64,000 bases of DNA from Leptospira yanagawae serovar Saopaulo str. Sao Paulo = ATCC 700523 (GTDB lineage Bacteria > Spirochaetota > Leptospiria > Leptospirales > Leptospiraceae). The DNA is taken from positions 1 through 64,000 of the forward strand of contig NZ_AOGX02000008.1 of assembly GCF_000332475.2 (NCBI RefSeq), in the 5' to 3' direction. A program made the position numbers and the translations under genes. This document shows positions 40,193 to 48,709 of this stretch, in pieces (position 1 is the first letter of the stretch; every line of letters starts with the position of its first letter). The notes below the pieces were generated by a model. It was not told where the DNA came from. It saw nothing but the letters and a program-made list of their open reading frames with translations, and did not search any database.

Positions 40193-40924
40193 TTAATTTT
40201 GACGGTCGATTAAATCAAGGGCTTTGGCATCCGCTTCTGGATACTTTGCCAAATACTCCGAAACAATTTTCTGTTTGCCTTCCAATCGATCCAAATGGGT
40301 TTCAATGATATGGCCAAAATCCAATTTCCCTGTTACGATCTCATACCGTTCCGTTTCGATCGTACCGAGGTCCAAATCCACTGGGACTTCATTCGCTTTG
40401 TCAGCATATTCTTTTGCTTTTTCCCAATAGGGGATGGCTTCTTTGTAAAAACTTTCTGCAATCCCAAAACTTTCTTTTAATTCATGGGCAAAGTCCAAAT
40501 TGTAAAAATACACGTGCCGTTTGTCAAATTTGGAGGCTAGCCGCATATACGAGCGCATGATTTGGATATTGATGTGCATAAACATCAGATTTCGATATTT
40601 ATAATAAGCTTGTTCTGTTTTTGTTTCACATAACGCGTGTTTTGGATGACGGAATCGTTTGTTTAAAGCGATTTTTAACCAATAGATATTTTTACGAAGT
40701 TCGTTATCATTGTAATGTTGTTTTAAATTGTACAATTCATAAAAATCTTCTAAGTATTTTGGTTCCCATTTGTGTAATTTATAAGGAACCCAATCCGAAA
40801 ATTTGGTATAAGGACCATTTTTTTCATATTCATAATTGTAATCGATGTCCGTTTCCCAAGCTCCCAGGGAAAAGGAAAACAAGGTGAGGAATAAGAAAAA
40901 TAAAATTGGAATCCCTTGTTTCAT
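40193..40924 (-). CDS. Secreted helical protein, Leptospira type (possible flagellar coiling protein relative)
   Basis: The 243-residue protein has a signal peptide (MKQGIPILFFLFLTLFSFSLGA). The mature part is almost wholly helical and rich in Tyr, Lys and Glu (KEWEP-like KWEPKYLEDFYELYNL, FRHPKHALCETKTEQAYYKYRNLMFMHI). No enzyme motif is visible. Its length, export and helical character recall the flagellar coiling proteins FcpA/FcpB that coat the periplasmic flagellum of this genus. I cannot establish homology from memory, so this is only a suggestion. It is reverse and stands next to the two-component genes, with 48 bases between them. Confidence 0.65.
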   Translation of the reverse strand: MKQGIPILFFLFLTLFSFSLGAWETDIDYNYEYEKNGPYTKFSDWVPYKLHKWEPKYLEDFYELYNLKQHYNDNELRKNIYWLKIALNKRFRHPKHALCETKTEQAYYKYRNLMFMHINIQIMRSYMRLASKFDKRHVYFYNLDFAHELKESFGIAESFYKEAIPYWEKAKEYADKANEVPVDLDLGTIETERYEIVTGKLDFGHIIETHLDRLEGKQKIVSEYLAKYPEADAKALDLIDRQN

Positions 40925-40972
40925 CCTTCCTAGTATCGGTGGATTTTCCCATTTCCATAAGGAAGATGTGGT

Positions 40973-41656
40973 TTATTCAAGAGGTTTGAGTGGCCCCATC
41001 CATTGGTATCCGACACCCCTTACGTTTCGGATGGAATCTTCCCCGAGGGCGTCCCTTAGGCGGACGATTGCATTGTCTATGGTTCTCTCTGTGGGGAAAC
41101 TGTCTTCCCCTACAATGTAGTCGAGGATTTCTGAACGACTGAATACTTTTTCGGGATCACTTAGGAGTAAAGCAAGCAGGGAACAATCCCGTTTGGAAAG
41201 TAGGGTCACCTGTCCATCTTCGTTTTTGATGAGAAAGGAATCCAAATGGATTTCTTTTGATTCCATTTTCCATTTTTGACCGTAGTGGGGGCGGGTGAGG
41301 GATACCACTCGCTCCAAACGGATGAGGAATTCTTTCAAATGGAAGGGTTTGGGAATGAATTCAGCAGCACCTAATTCAAATCCTCGGAGTCTTTCTTGTG
41401 CCCCAGCTTGTGCCGTAAGGAATAAAAAGGGAAGGTCTTTTTCTTTCGCAACCATCATTTCGGCAAGTTCAAATCCATTGCCATCTGGCAAACGTAAGTC
41501 AAGTACCACCAAATCAAAGAGATTCGGTTTGTATAAGTCTTTTGTTTCCGTAACCGATTTTGCCCACTTCACTCGGTATTTGTCTTGTTCTAGTCGTTCT
41601 TTTAACGTTTCGCCAAGACCTTCATCATCTTCTACAAGTAAAATTCTAGGTTTCAT
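40973..41656 (-). CDS. OmpR/PhoB-family response regulator
   Basis: This is a DNA-binding response regulator of 227 residues. The receiver domain has the acidic pair in LLVEDDEG, the phosphoacceptor Asp in DLVVLDLRLPDGNG, Thr in FLFLTAQAG and Lys in FIPKPFH. The C-terminal winged helix has the OmpR pattern LLSKRDCSLLALLL ... RTIDNAIVRLRDALG ... RNVRGVGYQW. It overlaps its sensor kinase by four bases (reverse strand ATGA), so the two form one unit. The regulon cannot be inferred. Confidence 0.93.
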   Translation of the reverse strand: MKPRILLVEDDEGLGETLKERLEQDKYRVKWAKSVTETKDLYKPNLFDLVVLDLRLPDGNGFELAEMMVAKEKDLPFLFLTAQAGAQERLRGFELGAAEFIPKPFHLKEFLIRLERVVSLTRPHYGQKWKMESKEIHLDSFLIKNEDGQVTLLSKRDCSLLALLLSDPEKVFSRSEILDYIVGEDSFPTERTIDNAIVRLRDALGEDSIRNVRGVGYQWMGPLKPLE

Positions 41657-42540
41657 GCGACCTCATGCAAACAAAGTTTGACTTGGAATCCTTTTGTCGA
41701 ACTTGGAAATTCTAATTTCCCTTTCATCTTTTCGATTAATTTTTTTACGATGTAAAGTCCGATCCCACTCCCACTGGTCTTCGAATGGCGTAGGAAAGGA
41801 AGTGTTAAGTGTTTTTTATTACCATTAAATCCTGATCCATCGTCTTCGAGTAAAAAACAAATTTGGTTTTTTTCTTGGAAGATGTGCAATTTGATTTGGT
41901 TTGCTTTTCCGTGTCGTTTGGCATTATCAGTAAGATTTTTTAACATGGCAAAAAATGCTTTTTTGTCTAAATACACTTTTTTTTGGAGTGGAACCGATAC
42001 TTCCCATACTAGGTCTGGTTCATGGTGAGAATAAGATTCCTTTAACTCTTGTAAGGTGAATTTTTCCATATACAACACTTCACCTTGCATGAGGCTTGCA
42101 AGGTAAAATGCATTACCCATTTGGGATTCAATCCTTTGGTTTTCTTTCCAAAGTTTTTCAAGTTTTCGTTTGAGTTCTGGATTTTTTGTATCTTCTAATA
42201 ATACTTCGATTTGCAACTGTAAGCTGGCAATCGGTGTTTTCATTTCGTGTGTGACTGTTGAAAAAAAATCGGAGATGAGTTTGGAACGTTTGTGGTCTCT
42301 GTAAGAGAGTACAGCCAATGTCACCCCACCTAGTGTTAACATAGAAAGGAAAAATGATCCTTCCAGTTGTAACATCCGGTTCACCCGATTCAGTTCCAAT
42401 TGCCTTTCTTGGCTAATGGAAATTTCAGAAATGGTTTTGGCTTGGCGAAACCCTAAAATCCACCACCAGACTCCGAGTGAAAGAGTGAGGGAAAGCCATG
42501 CCAGCGAAAAAAACATACGAAATTGTGCAGATCCTCTCAA
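41653..42540 (-). CDS. Membrane sensor histidine kinase
   Basis: The 295-residue kinase has two membrane helices (about residues 9-31 and 55-77) with only a short periplasmic loop. The H-box FFSTVTHEMKTPIASLQ follows, then N-box LKNLTDNAKRHG, G1 DDGSGF and G2 SGSGIGLYIVKKL. With almost no sensor domain it probably senses the membrane or a partner protein. TTG 42540 is the start, with GAGAGG five bases upstream. It is coupled to its response regulator. Confidence 0.92.
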   Translation of the reverse strand: MRGSAQFRMFFSLAWLSLTLSLGVWWWILGFRQAKTISEISISQERQLELNRVNRMLQLEGSFFLSMLTLGGVTLAVLSYRDHKRSKLISDFFSTVTHEMKTPIASLQLQIEVLLEDTKNPELKRKLEKLWKENQRIESQMGNAFYLASLMQGEVLYMEKFTLQELKESYSHHEPDLVWEVSVPLQKKVYLDKKAFFAMLKNLTDNAKRHGKANQIKLHIFQEKNQICFLLEDDGSGFNGNKKHLTLPFLRHSKTSGSGIGLYIVKKLIEKMKGKLEFPSSTKGFQVKLCLHEVA

Positions 42541-42545
42541 TTTTG

Positions 42546-42551
42546 CCTCTC
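42546..42551 (-). promoter_or_regulatory. Shine-Dalgarno of the histidine kinase (TTG start)
   Basis: GAGAGG on the reverse strand, five bases before TTG 42540; no upstream ATG exists in this frame. Confidence 0.75.
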
Positions 42552-42604
42552 AAAACAAGATAAGGGTAAGGGGAAGGACGACGAGCAAAAAAAGATGTTG
42601 TCAC

Positions 42605-42620
42605 CTTGGGGGAACCCGAG
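42605..42620 (+). other. Small GNRA hairpin in the aldolase 5' leader
   Basis: CTTGGG / CCCGAG (one G-U) closed by a GGAA tetraloop, 24 bases before the aldolase TTG and just upstream of its Shine-Dalgarno. It may only stabilise the mRNA 5' end. Confidence 0.45.
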
Positions 42621-42631
42621 AATTTATTTTT

Positions 42632-42637
42632 AAGGAG
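42632..42637 (+). promoter_or_regulatory. Shine-Dalgarno deciding the TTG start of the aldolase
   Basis: AAGGAG ends seven bases before TTG 42645, whereas the ORF extends upstream to 42606 without such a site. Confidence 0.85.
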
Positions 42638-42644
42638 AACAACT

Positions 42645-43709
42645 TTGAACTTCGACGAAATCTCGAAACATCTTGGAAACGACGCGGAATCCCTCCTTGG
42701 ATTCAAATCACCTAAAATAGCAAAAGAACTCATTCACGTACCTGGTAGCGACTGGGTAGACAGAATTTTTGCACCCACAGACAGGTCCATCCCTGTTCTC
42801 AGAAGCATTCAAACTTTACTTGGCCACGGCCGACTCGGCGGAACTGGGTATGTATCCATTCTTCCAGTAGACCAAGGAATCGAACACTCCGCCGGAGCTT
42901 CGTTTGCGAAAAACCCAATTTACTTTGATGGCGAAAACATCATCAAACTTGCAATGGAAGGTGGGTGTAATGGTGTGGCAACCACTCTCGGTGTGCTTGG
43001 TTCTGTTGCGCGTAAGTATGCTCACAAAATCCCATTCATTTTAAAGATCAACCACAACGAACTTCTTACATACCCGAACAAAAGTGAACAAATTCTCTTT
43101 GCAACAGTGAAACAAGCATATGACCAAGGTTGTGTGGCAATTGGGGCAACGATATACTTTGGTTCTGCAGATGCAGGCCGTGAGATTGTTGAAATTTCAA
43201 AAGTGTTCCAAATGGCACATGAACTTGGTATGGCAACCATCCTTTGGTGTTACATCAGAAACAATGCGTTCAAAAAAGACAAAGACTACCATGTTTCTGC
43301 TGACTTAACAGGACAAGCAAACCATTTAGGTGTGACCATCCAAGCGGACATCATCAAACAAAAGTTACCTGAAAACAATGGTGGGTACAATGTTTTAAAC
43401 CAAGAGTCGTCTTATGGAAAAACTGACAAACGTATTTACTCTGATCTAACTTCTGACCACCCAATTGACCTCACTCGTTACCAAGTAGCAAATTGTTATA
43501 TGGGAAGAGCAGGTCTTATCAATTCTGGTGGAGCTTCTGGTGAAAACGATTTACAAGATGCATTGAAAACAGCTGTGATCAACAAACGAGCTGGTGGAAT
43601 GGGTCTTATTTCAGGAAGAAAAGCCTTCCAAAAACCAATGAAGGACGGAGTGTCCTTACTCCATGCCATCCAAGACGTATACTTATCAAAAGAAATCACA
43701 GTGGCTTAA
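42645..43709 (+). CDS. fbaB: Class I fructose-bisphosphate aldolase (DhnA/FbaB type)
   Basis: This enzyme splits or forms fructose-1,6-bisphosphate through a lysine Schiff base. The 354 residues follow the DeoC/FbaB/LacD barrel. [31 protein letters not shown], the [11 protein letters not shown] lysine region, IGATIYFGS and a phosphate-binding [12 protein letters not shown] near the end are all visible. TTG 42645 is chosen for the strong Shine-Dalgarno. malQ follows nine bases later, so glycolytic/gluconeogenic and glucan steps are co-expressed. It diverges from the two-component operon. Confidence 0.9.
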   Translation: MNFDEISKHLGNDAESLLGFKSPKIAKELIHVPGSDWVDRIFAPTDRSIPVLRSIQTLLGHGRLGGTGYVSILPVDQGIEHSAGASFAKNPIYFDGENIIKLAMEGGCNGVATTLGVLGSVARKYAHKIPFILKINHNELLTYPNKSEQILFATVKQAYDQGCVAIGATIYFGSADAGREIVEISKVFQMAHELGMATILWCYIRNNAFKKDKDYHVSADLTGQANHLGVTIQADIIKQKLPENNGGYNVLNQESSYGKTDKRIYSDLTSDHPIDLTRYQVANCYMGRAGLINSGGASGENDLQDALKTAVINKRAGGMGLISGRKAFQKPMKDGVSLLHAIQDVYLSKEITVA

Positions 43710-43718
43710 TCGGAAGCA

Positions 43719-45440
43719 TTGGGATCTTTGATTCGTGTCAAACAAAGAAGGGCAGGGGTACTTGTATCTCTGCCCTCTATTGTTTCCAGGCATTCCTTTG
43801 AATGTGGTGACATTTATAGTTTATACCCTTTATGCGACTGGGCAAGAGACATTGGCTTCAGTATCATCCAATTATTACCATTAAACGATACGGGATACGG
43901 TTACTCACCTTATAGTGCCATCTCTGCATTTGCCATTGATCCTCTATATATCTCCTTATACAAATTAGGCCTTCCAATCAAGTCTCGAAAAAAAGAAATT
44001 CGATCCTTACACAACCATCCAAATCGGATCCGGAATGAGAAAATTAAATGTATCCGTGATTATTATGATTCACATCAAAAAGAAGCCATAAAAGAGGCCT
44101 TAGACTTCTTAGAAAGACAAACTTGGTGTTATTCCTATGTTACTTTCCGAGTCTTGTATGAAACTTACGAAGGGAAAAATTGGTGGGAATGGCCAAAAGA
44201 GTTCCAAAATCCACAAACAGCAAAAGATTTTATTTTTACAGAAAAACGAGAAGAAGCTATGTTTTGGGTGTATTTGCAAAAGATCGCCTACGACCAATTA
44301 GCTGCAGTGAAGGTTCATTTAGAGGATAAAGGAATTTTTTTAAAAGGAGATATGCCAATCCTCACGGCTCGTAACTCCTGTGATGTTTGGGAACACCCTG
44401 AGTATTTTTATTTGGATTTACAAGCAGGAGCACCTCCTGACCATTTTTCCCAAACAGGGCAAACATGGGGATTCCCTGTTCTCAACTGGGAAGTTTTACA
44501 AAAGAATCATTACAATTGGTGGAAAGACCGTCTCACCTATTTAGAACATTTTTTCCATCTTTATCGCATTGACCATGTAATTGGCATGTACCGGATTTGG
44601 GCAATTCCTCGTGAAGACCAAACGGCACTCAAAGGTTGGTTCCACCCTCAATTTGGAATTGAAACCAGTGAGTTTTTAAAAGTAGGAATTGATCCGAAGT
44701 CCATGGAGGAGAAAGGTCTCATTCATGAATTCAAACCCAATCACTATATCTTCTATTGGGATTTTTGGAAAGAGGAAAGTTACCAATCCTTACCGGAAGA
44801 AACAAAATCAAATTTATTCCCACTCTCGCAACTCCACATCAGAGAGGAAGAAAAACATTGGAAGGAAGCTGGAGAAACGATTTTAGAAATTTTTGAATCG
44901 TTTTCTTCGATGGTGCCTTGCGCAGAAGATTTGGGTTCAGTGCCCAGTTTCATTCGCGATTCTTTGTTTGAAAGGCAAATGATCGGAATTGATGTGGTGC
45001 GATGGACAAAGTCCTTTATCACAGGCGAATACATTGAGGAAGACAACTACCGTGAAAATGCGATTTCTGTTTTGTCCACACATGACACAAGTTTGGTGAT
45101 GGATTGGTGGAAAAACGAAGGAGAGATGGAATCCAAACTTCAGTTTTTCTTTGATCGAGTGGGAAAACCTAGACCAGAAACAGAAAACCAAATCTTAGAA
45201 GGCCTTTTGGAATTTGTATTCCAAACCAAAAGTATTTTTTGTATCCAACTTTTCCAGGATTTGGCCCTCGGAGTTCCTGATGTGTTACAAAATCCAGAGA
45301 AACACCGCATCAATTACCCTGGAACCCCTGACCATTCCAACTGGACTTACCGGTTTCCCATCCTCATTGAGGAATTTGCTTCGGACTTCCAAAGGAATTT
45401 TACGCTTCGAAAACTTGTCCATTCATCCGGCAGAAATTAG
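43719..45440 (+). CDS. malQ: 4-alpha-glucanotransferase (amylomaltase)
   Basis: MalQ transfers maltosyl units between alpha-1,4-glucans. The 573-residue GH77 protein shows RAGVLVSLPSIVSRHSFECGD, LLPLNDTGYGYSPYSAISAFA and KGDMPILTARNSCDVW. The catalytic region has YRIDHVIGMYRIW (Asp nucleophile), CAEDLGSVP (Glu acid/base) and STHDTS (second Asp). TTG 43719 is taken as start; TTG 43728 is nearly equivalent, and both have weak Shine-Dalgarno sites. It lies directly downstream of the aldolase gene and suggests glycogen or maltodextrin turnover. Confidence 0.93.
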   Translation: MGSLIRVKQRRAGVLVSLPSIVSRHSFECGDIYSLYPLCDWARDIGFSIIQLLPLNDTGYGYSPYSAISAFAIDPLYISLYKLGLPIKSRKKEIRSLHNHPNRIRNEKIKCIRDYYDSHQKEAIKEALDFLERQTWCYSYVTFRVLYETYEGKNWWEWPKEFQNPQTAKDFIFTEKREEAMFWVYLQKIAYDQLAAVKVHLEDKGIFLKGDMPILTARNSCDVWEHPEYFYLDLQAGAPPDHFSQTGQTWGFPVLNWEVLQKNHYNWWKDRLTYLEHFFHLYRIDHVIGMYRIWAIPREDQTALKGWFHPQFGIETSEFLKVGIDPKSMEEKGLIHEFKPNHYIFYWDFWKEESYQSLPEETKSNLFPLSQLHIREEEKHWKEAGETILEIFESFSSMVPCAEDLGSVPSFIRDSLFERQMIGIDVVRWTKSFITGEYIEEDNYRENAISVLSTHDTSLVMDWWKNEGEMESKLQFFFDRVGKPRPETENQILEGLLEFVFQTKSIFCIQLFQDLALGVPDVLQNPEKHRINYPGTPDHSNWTYRFPILIEEFASDFQRNFTLRKLVHSSGRN

Positions 45441-45511
45441 AATTTTTTTAGATTTTGACAGATTCGTTCAAGTGTAAGTTTCCAATCTTTGGTAAAGTAG
45501 AGGTCTACTCT

Positions 45512-45516
45512 GGAGG
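45512..45516 (+). promoter_or_regulatory. Shine-Dalgarno deciding the TTG start of the Mpo1-like gene
   Basis: GGAGG, seven bases before TTG 45524; the longer in-frame TTG at 45455 has no such site. Confidence 0.75.
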
Positions 45517-45523
45517 TTCCCAC

Positions 45524-46066
45524 TTGAGATTTGCAAAAGAGATGGCATTTTATTCTGCCTACCACCAAGAAAAACGAAATGTTTGGATTCATGTAATTGG
45601 TGTGCCAACCATTACCTTTACTTTGTTTGTTGTACTCAGTCGTTTTTCATTGTATGAATGGAATGGATGGAATATTTCTGCATCCCTTGTATTTACTATC
45701 GCTGTCCTAAGTTACTATTTTACCTTAGACGTTGTGTTTGCTTTCGTCGCAACATTATTGTTTGGTGGTCTTTTTTTGACGGCAGAGTGGATCACAGCAC
45801 AACTTCCATCCCAAACAGCATGGACCATCTTTGGTCTTGGGCAAGTGATCGGTTGGGGTTCCCAGTTTTATGGGCACTTTGTGTTTGAAAAAAGTAGGCC
45901 TGCGCTTTTTGACAATTTGTTCCAAGCACTGGTATCAGCCCCACTCTTTGTCGTGGCCGATGTATTTTTTGAATTGGGTTTCCGTTTGGATCTAAAAAAA
46001 GCAGTTGACGATGAGTTAAAACAAAAAGGAGTTTGGAAAGACTTTAGCGTTCAGAAAACCGCATAA
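45524..46066 (+). CDS. Mpo1-like (DUF962) membrane protein
   Basis: The 180-residue protein belongs to the DUF962/Mpo1 family. In yeast, Mpo1 is an Fe(II)-dependent dioxygenase that shortens 2-hydroxy fatty acids. Typical features are YSAYHQEKRNVWIHVIGVP near the start, four to five membrane helices, and GWGSQFYGHFVFEKSRPALF, whose histidines are the likely metal ligands. TTG 45524 is preferred for its GGAGG; ATG 45542 is a possible shorter start. The terminator at 46065-46087 overlaps its stop codon. Confidence 0.83.
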   Translation: MRFAKEMAFYSAYHQEKRNVWIHVIGVPTITFTLFVVLSRFSLYEWNGWNISASLVFTIAVLSYYFTLDVVFAFVATLLFGGLFLTAEWITAQLPSQTAWTIFGLGQVIGWGSQFYGHFVFEKSRPALFDNLFQALVSAPLFVVADVFFELGFRLDLKKAVDDELKQKGVWKDFSVQKTA

Positions 46067-46087
46067 AGGATCTTAGAATCCTTTTTC
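46065..46087 (+). terminator. Rho-independent terminator after the Mpo1-like gene
   Basis: Stem AAAGGAT / ATCCTTT with loop CTTAGA, running into T-rich TTCTTT. The left arm overlaps the TAA stop codon (46064-46066). Confidence 0.75.
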
Positions 46088-46096
46088 TTTATCCAC

Positions 46097-46888
46097 TTAC
46101 AATTCCATGTATGGATTTGTTTCACAAAAACAAACATTCGTTAAATGGGATCCTCCTAAAAATAAGGAGGGTTTCACTCCAAACATTTTTTTAAAAGTAC
46201 GAGAGAGATGAGCTTGGTCACTAAATCCAGCTGCATGAGAGGCGGTTGTTAGGTTTTCCCCATTTTGCAGTAACCTGGCAGCAATGTGTAACCTTTGCCA
46301 TAACAAATACTGACGGAGTGGGATTCCCATATTCTCTTTGAATAGATGCATAAAACGATCTTTTGAAATACCTGTTTCTTTGGATAGTACAGCGAGGCTT
46401 ATTGGATTTGGTAGAGTTTCTTTAATTTTTTTAACGGCAACGTTTATCCTTTGGTCCCACTCCTTATTTGATTTTGTTGATCCAAGCACTTCTAAAATTT
46501 CTTCGTACACTTTCCTTGCAGTTTGGCAATTGAGTGTGTTTGTGAACAGAGGTTCTGCCAGGCTCTGTATGGTTTGGATTGAAGGTTTGTCGAGTAAGGA
46601 ATAACGATCCTTCATTTCAATTTTTTTATATTCTTCTGATTTAGGATCCAATTGGATCACAACGATTTCCGTATGGCTTGCTTCCAATCGGTGGAAAAAA
46701 TTGGGAGGGATGATGATCCCTTCCGTTTCAATGGTTTCCTTTTCCTTTGTGACCAATTGGAAGGGTGATTGCTTTGACACTAAAATCGAAACTGCATAGT
46801 GTGAGTGTGGTTCCGTGACGAGACCTTGGGTTCCCAGTAAGATTCGTTCTCCAAAATAAAAAAGACTTCCTTTTCTTTTGCCATCCAT
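46097..46888 (-). CDS. AraC-family transcriptional regulator
   Basis: The 263-residue regulator has an N-terminal cupin-like region (EPHSHYAVSILVSK, IIIPPNFFHRLEA). The C-terminal double HTH (about residues 165-255) contains LAVLSKETGISKDRFMHLFKENMGIPLRQYLLWQRL and ASHAAGFSDQAHLSRTFKKMFGVKPS, the diagnostic AraC signature. The ligand is unknown. It diverges from the transglutaminase-like gene across 49 bases and could control it. Confidence 0.92.
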   Translation of the reverse strand: MDGKRKGSLFYFGERILLGTQGLVTEPHSHYAVSILVSKQSPFQLVTKEKETIETEGIIIPPNFFHRLEASHTEIVVIQLDPKSEEYKKIEMKDRYSLLDKPSIQTIQSLAEPLFTNTLNCQTARKVYEEILEVLGSTKSNKEWDQRINVAVKKIKETLPNPISLAVLSKETGISKDRFMHLFKENMGIPLRQYLLWQRLHIAARLLQNGENLTTASHAAGFSDQAHLSRTFKKMFGVKPSLFLGGSHLTNVCFCETNPYMEL

Positions 46889-46937
46889 ATACTAAAAAAA
46901 TCTTACCGAAGGTTTTGAAAAAGGCAAGGATTATCAA

Positions 46938-48689
46938 ATGAAACAATGGATTTTGGGTTTCTTTTTACTTGTGGTGGGAGGTTCCGCTTCGGCCAAAGAA
47001 AAAGGGGAATTGCTTTCAGATTGGATCCCAGTCTCTCCCACATATTCTACTCCTATCGATTTTTCCTTACCCGAATCAGAATCGGTGGAACTTTTTGAAT
47101 CCTTTATATACTTTCAAAATCATTTGTATTTCCAAACCAAAAACAAAGACAAACAATCCTCAATCTACGCGTACAATTTGGAAACGACCAAGTTCCAAAT
47201 CAAACCTTGGGACAAAGGAAAGGTCCTAGGTTGGACAGAATGTAAGGGAAATTTTTTGGTTCAAACCAAACGTAAGTTATACGAAGTGAATCCACAAACT
47301 TGGGAAATCAAAAAAGAGTGGGACCTCCAAACCAAATCTTCCAGTTGGAAAGACATTGTTTGTTCAGATGGACTTTTGCTTCGTTTGGACAAAGAGGATC
47401 TAGAAGTTTTTGATTTAGAAAGTATGGAGGAAAAACCAAAAATTCCCCTACCTATGAAATCGGTTCAAAGGATTGTAAAACTTTCGGAAAAGGAAATCCT
47501 GCTTATCTCTTCTTTTTCTGGTAATACCATCCAATTGTTTTCAGTTTTAGACAAAAGGACAACAAAAGAGTGGAAGTTCCCGACAAACCATAGAGCTCTC
47601 TTCAAAATGACTCAAATCAGTCCAAATCGATTTTTGGTCTTTGACCCGCTTACGAAAATTTATGGGGAATGGCTTTTGTTTGATGATCATTTTTTTCCAA
47701 TGAGTGGTCTCTCCAAACGTTCTGATGGCAAAGCGGTACGTTTTTCACCAATCGAAAATACACTCCAATACCAATTGGAACTGACAGCTTCAAGTGATCT
47801 TCCTGAAACTATTTATCATGTCATCCTTCCAAAAAAAGATACCTATGCACAAGAGTTACGGGAAGAAACAATTTATTCACCAAGTGTATTTAGTTTGGAT
47901 GAAACAGGGAATCGAACCTTAACAGTCACGATACCAAGTATGAAAGAAGGGGAATCAAAAAGTATTCCCATTTATTCCGGAAAACTCACTCGGTATAAAA
48001 TCCATTGGCAACTTGATCCGAACCTTATTGTGAACCGGGAGGAAGCGGAATCCAAATTTCCAAATGAACTCCGTGATGATTGGTTTGTGAAACTTGAAGA
48101 CCCAATTGTGGTTGGAAAACGAGAGGAGTTATTCCAAGGAAAAACATCACTGCGTGAAATCCTTTTTGAAACGGCAAAGTATGTTTCTTCCATTCCTTAC
48201 AAGTCAGGTAAATTTGAATCGGCACCGAAAGTCATTGAAAAAAATAATGGAGGATGTACGGAACATTCCTATGTCACCATGTCTTTGTTACGTGGTATTG
48301 GCATCCCAGCTCGACTTGTATGGAACTACCTCCCCACAGAATCTTCGAGTGAGATGAACTTTAACCATAAATACGTTGAGGTATGGGTGAATGGTTTTGG
48401 ATGGATTCCTATGGAGCCACTTGCCCCACCAAAATCAAAACCGGGTGTGACCCATGCGAGGCATTTGGTTTTTTCCGTTTTACCAACTCCCGTACATCCA
48501 AAGATTTCTGGTGGAGACCGTTTGGTCCAACTCACAAAGGAGCAACTTTCCTACGGAAAAAAGGTTAAGATGAAACTCACCATCTTGAAAAAGGAAAAAG
48601 GCGAAACGGAAGAAGACGAGGAAAATGACCTTCCGGTTCTTAAAAACAATCGGTTTATTCTCTCTGGTGAAGAGATGGTTGTGCCATAA
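46938..48689 (+). CDS. Secreted transglutaminase-like protein
   Basis: The 583-residue protein begins with a signal peptide (MKQWILGFFLLVVGGSASA). Residues 30-370 show no family I recognise, though beta-propeller-like repeats are possible (YNLETTKFQIKPWDKGK, FDLESMEEKPKIPL). The C-terminal part is a transglutaminase-like fold. Its catalytic Cys lies in NNGGCTEHSYVTMSLLRGIGIPARLV near residue 440 and His in NHKYVEVWV near 476. An acidic residue in WIPMEPL near 493 completes a Cys-His-Glu variant. Such domains act as cysteine proteases or cross-linkers in the periplasm. AAGGA lies eight bases before the ATG. Confidence 0.85.
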   Translation: MKQWILGFFLLVVGGSASAKEKGELLSDWIPVSPTYSTPIDFSLPESESVELFESFIYFQNHLYFQTKNKDKQSSIYAYNLETTKFQIKPWDKGKVLGWTECKGNFLVQTKRKLYEVNPQTWEIKKEWDLQTKSSSWKDIVCSDGLLLRLDKEDLEVFDLESMEEKPKIPLPMKSVQRIVKLSEKEILLISSFSGNTIQLFSVLDKRTTKEWKFPTNHRALFKMTQISPNRFLVFDPLTKIYGEWLLFDDHFFPMSGLSKRSDGKAVRFSPIENTLQYQLELTASSDLPETIYHVILPKKDTYAQELREETIYSPSVFSLDETGNRTLTVTIPSMKEGESKSIPIYSGKLTRYKIHWQLDPNLIVNREEAESKFPNELRDDWFVKLEDPIVVGKREELFQGKTSLREILFETAKYVSSIPYKSGKFESAPKVIEKNNGGCTEHSYVTMSLLRGIGIPARLVWNYLPTESSSEMNFNHKYVEVWVNGFGWIPMEPLAPPKSKPGVTHARHLVFSVLPTPVHPKISGGDRLVQLTKEQLSYGKKVKMKLTILKKEKGETEEDEENDLPVLKNNRFILSGEEMVVP

Positions 48690-48704
48690 AAACCATCTCC
48701 TTTG
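48672..48704 (+). terminator. Possible terminator overlapping the transglutaminase stop codon
   Basis: Nine-base stem GAGATGGTT / AACCATCTC with a ten-base loop that contains the TAA stop, followed by only a modest CTTTGTT tract. It separates convergent genes. Confidence 0.5.
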
Positions 48705-48709
48705 TTATC

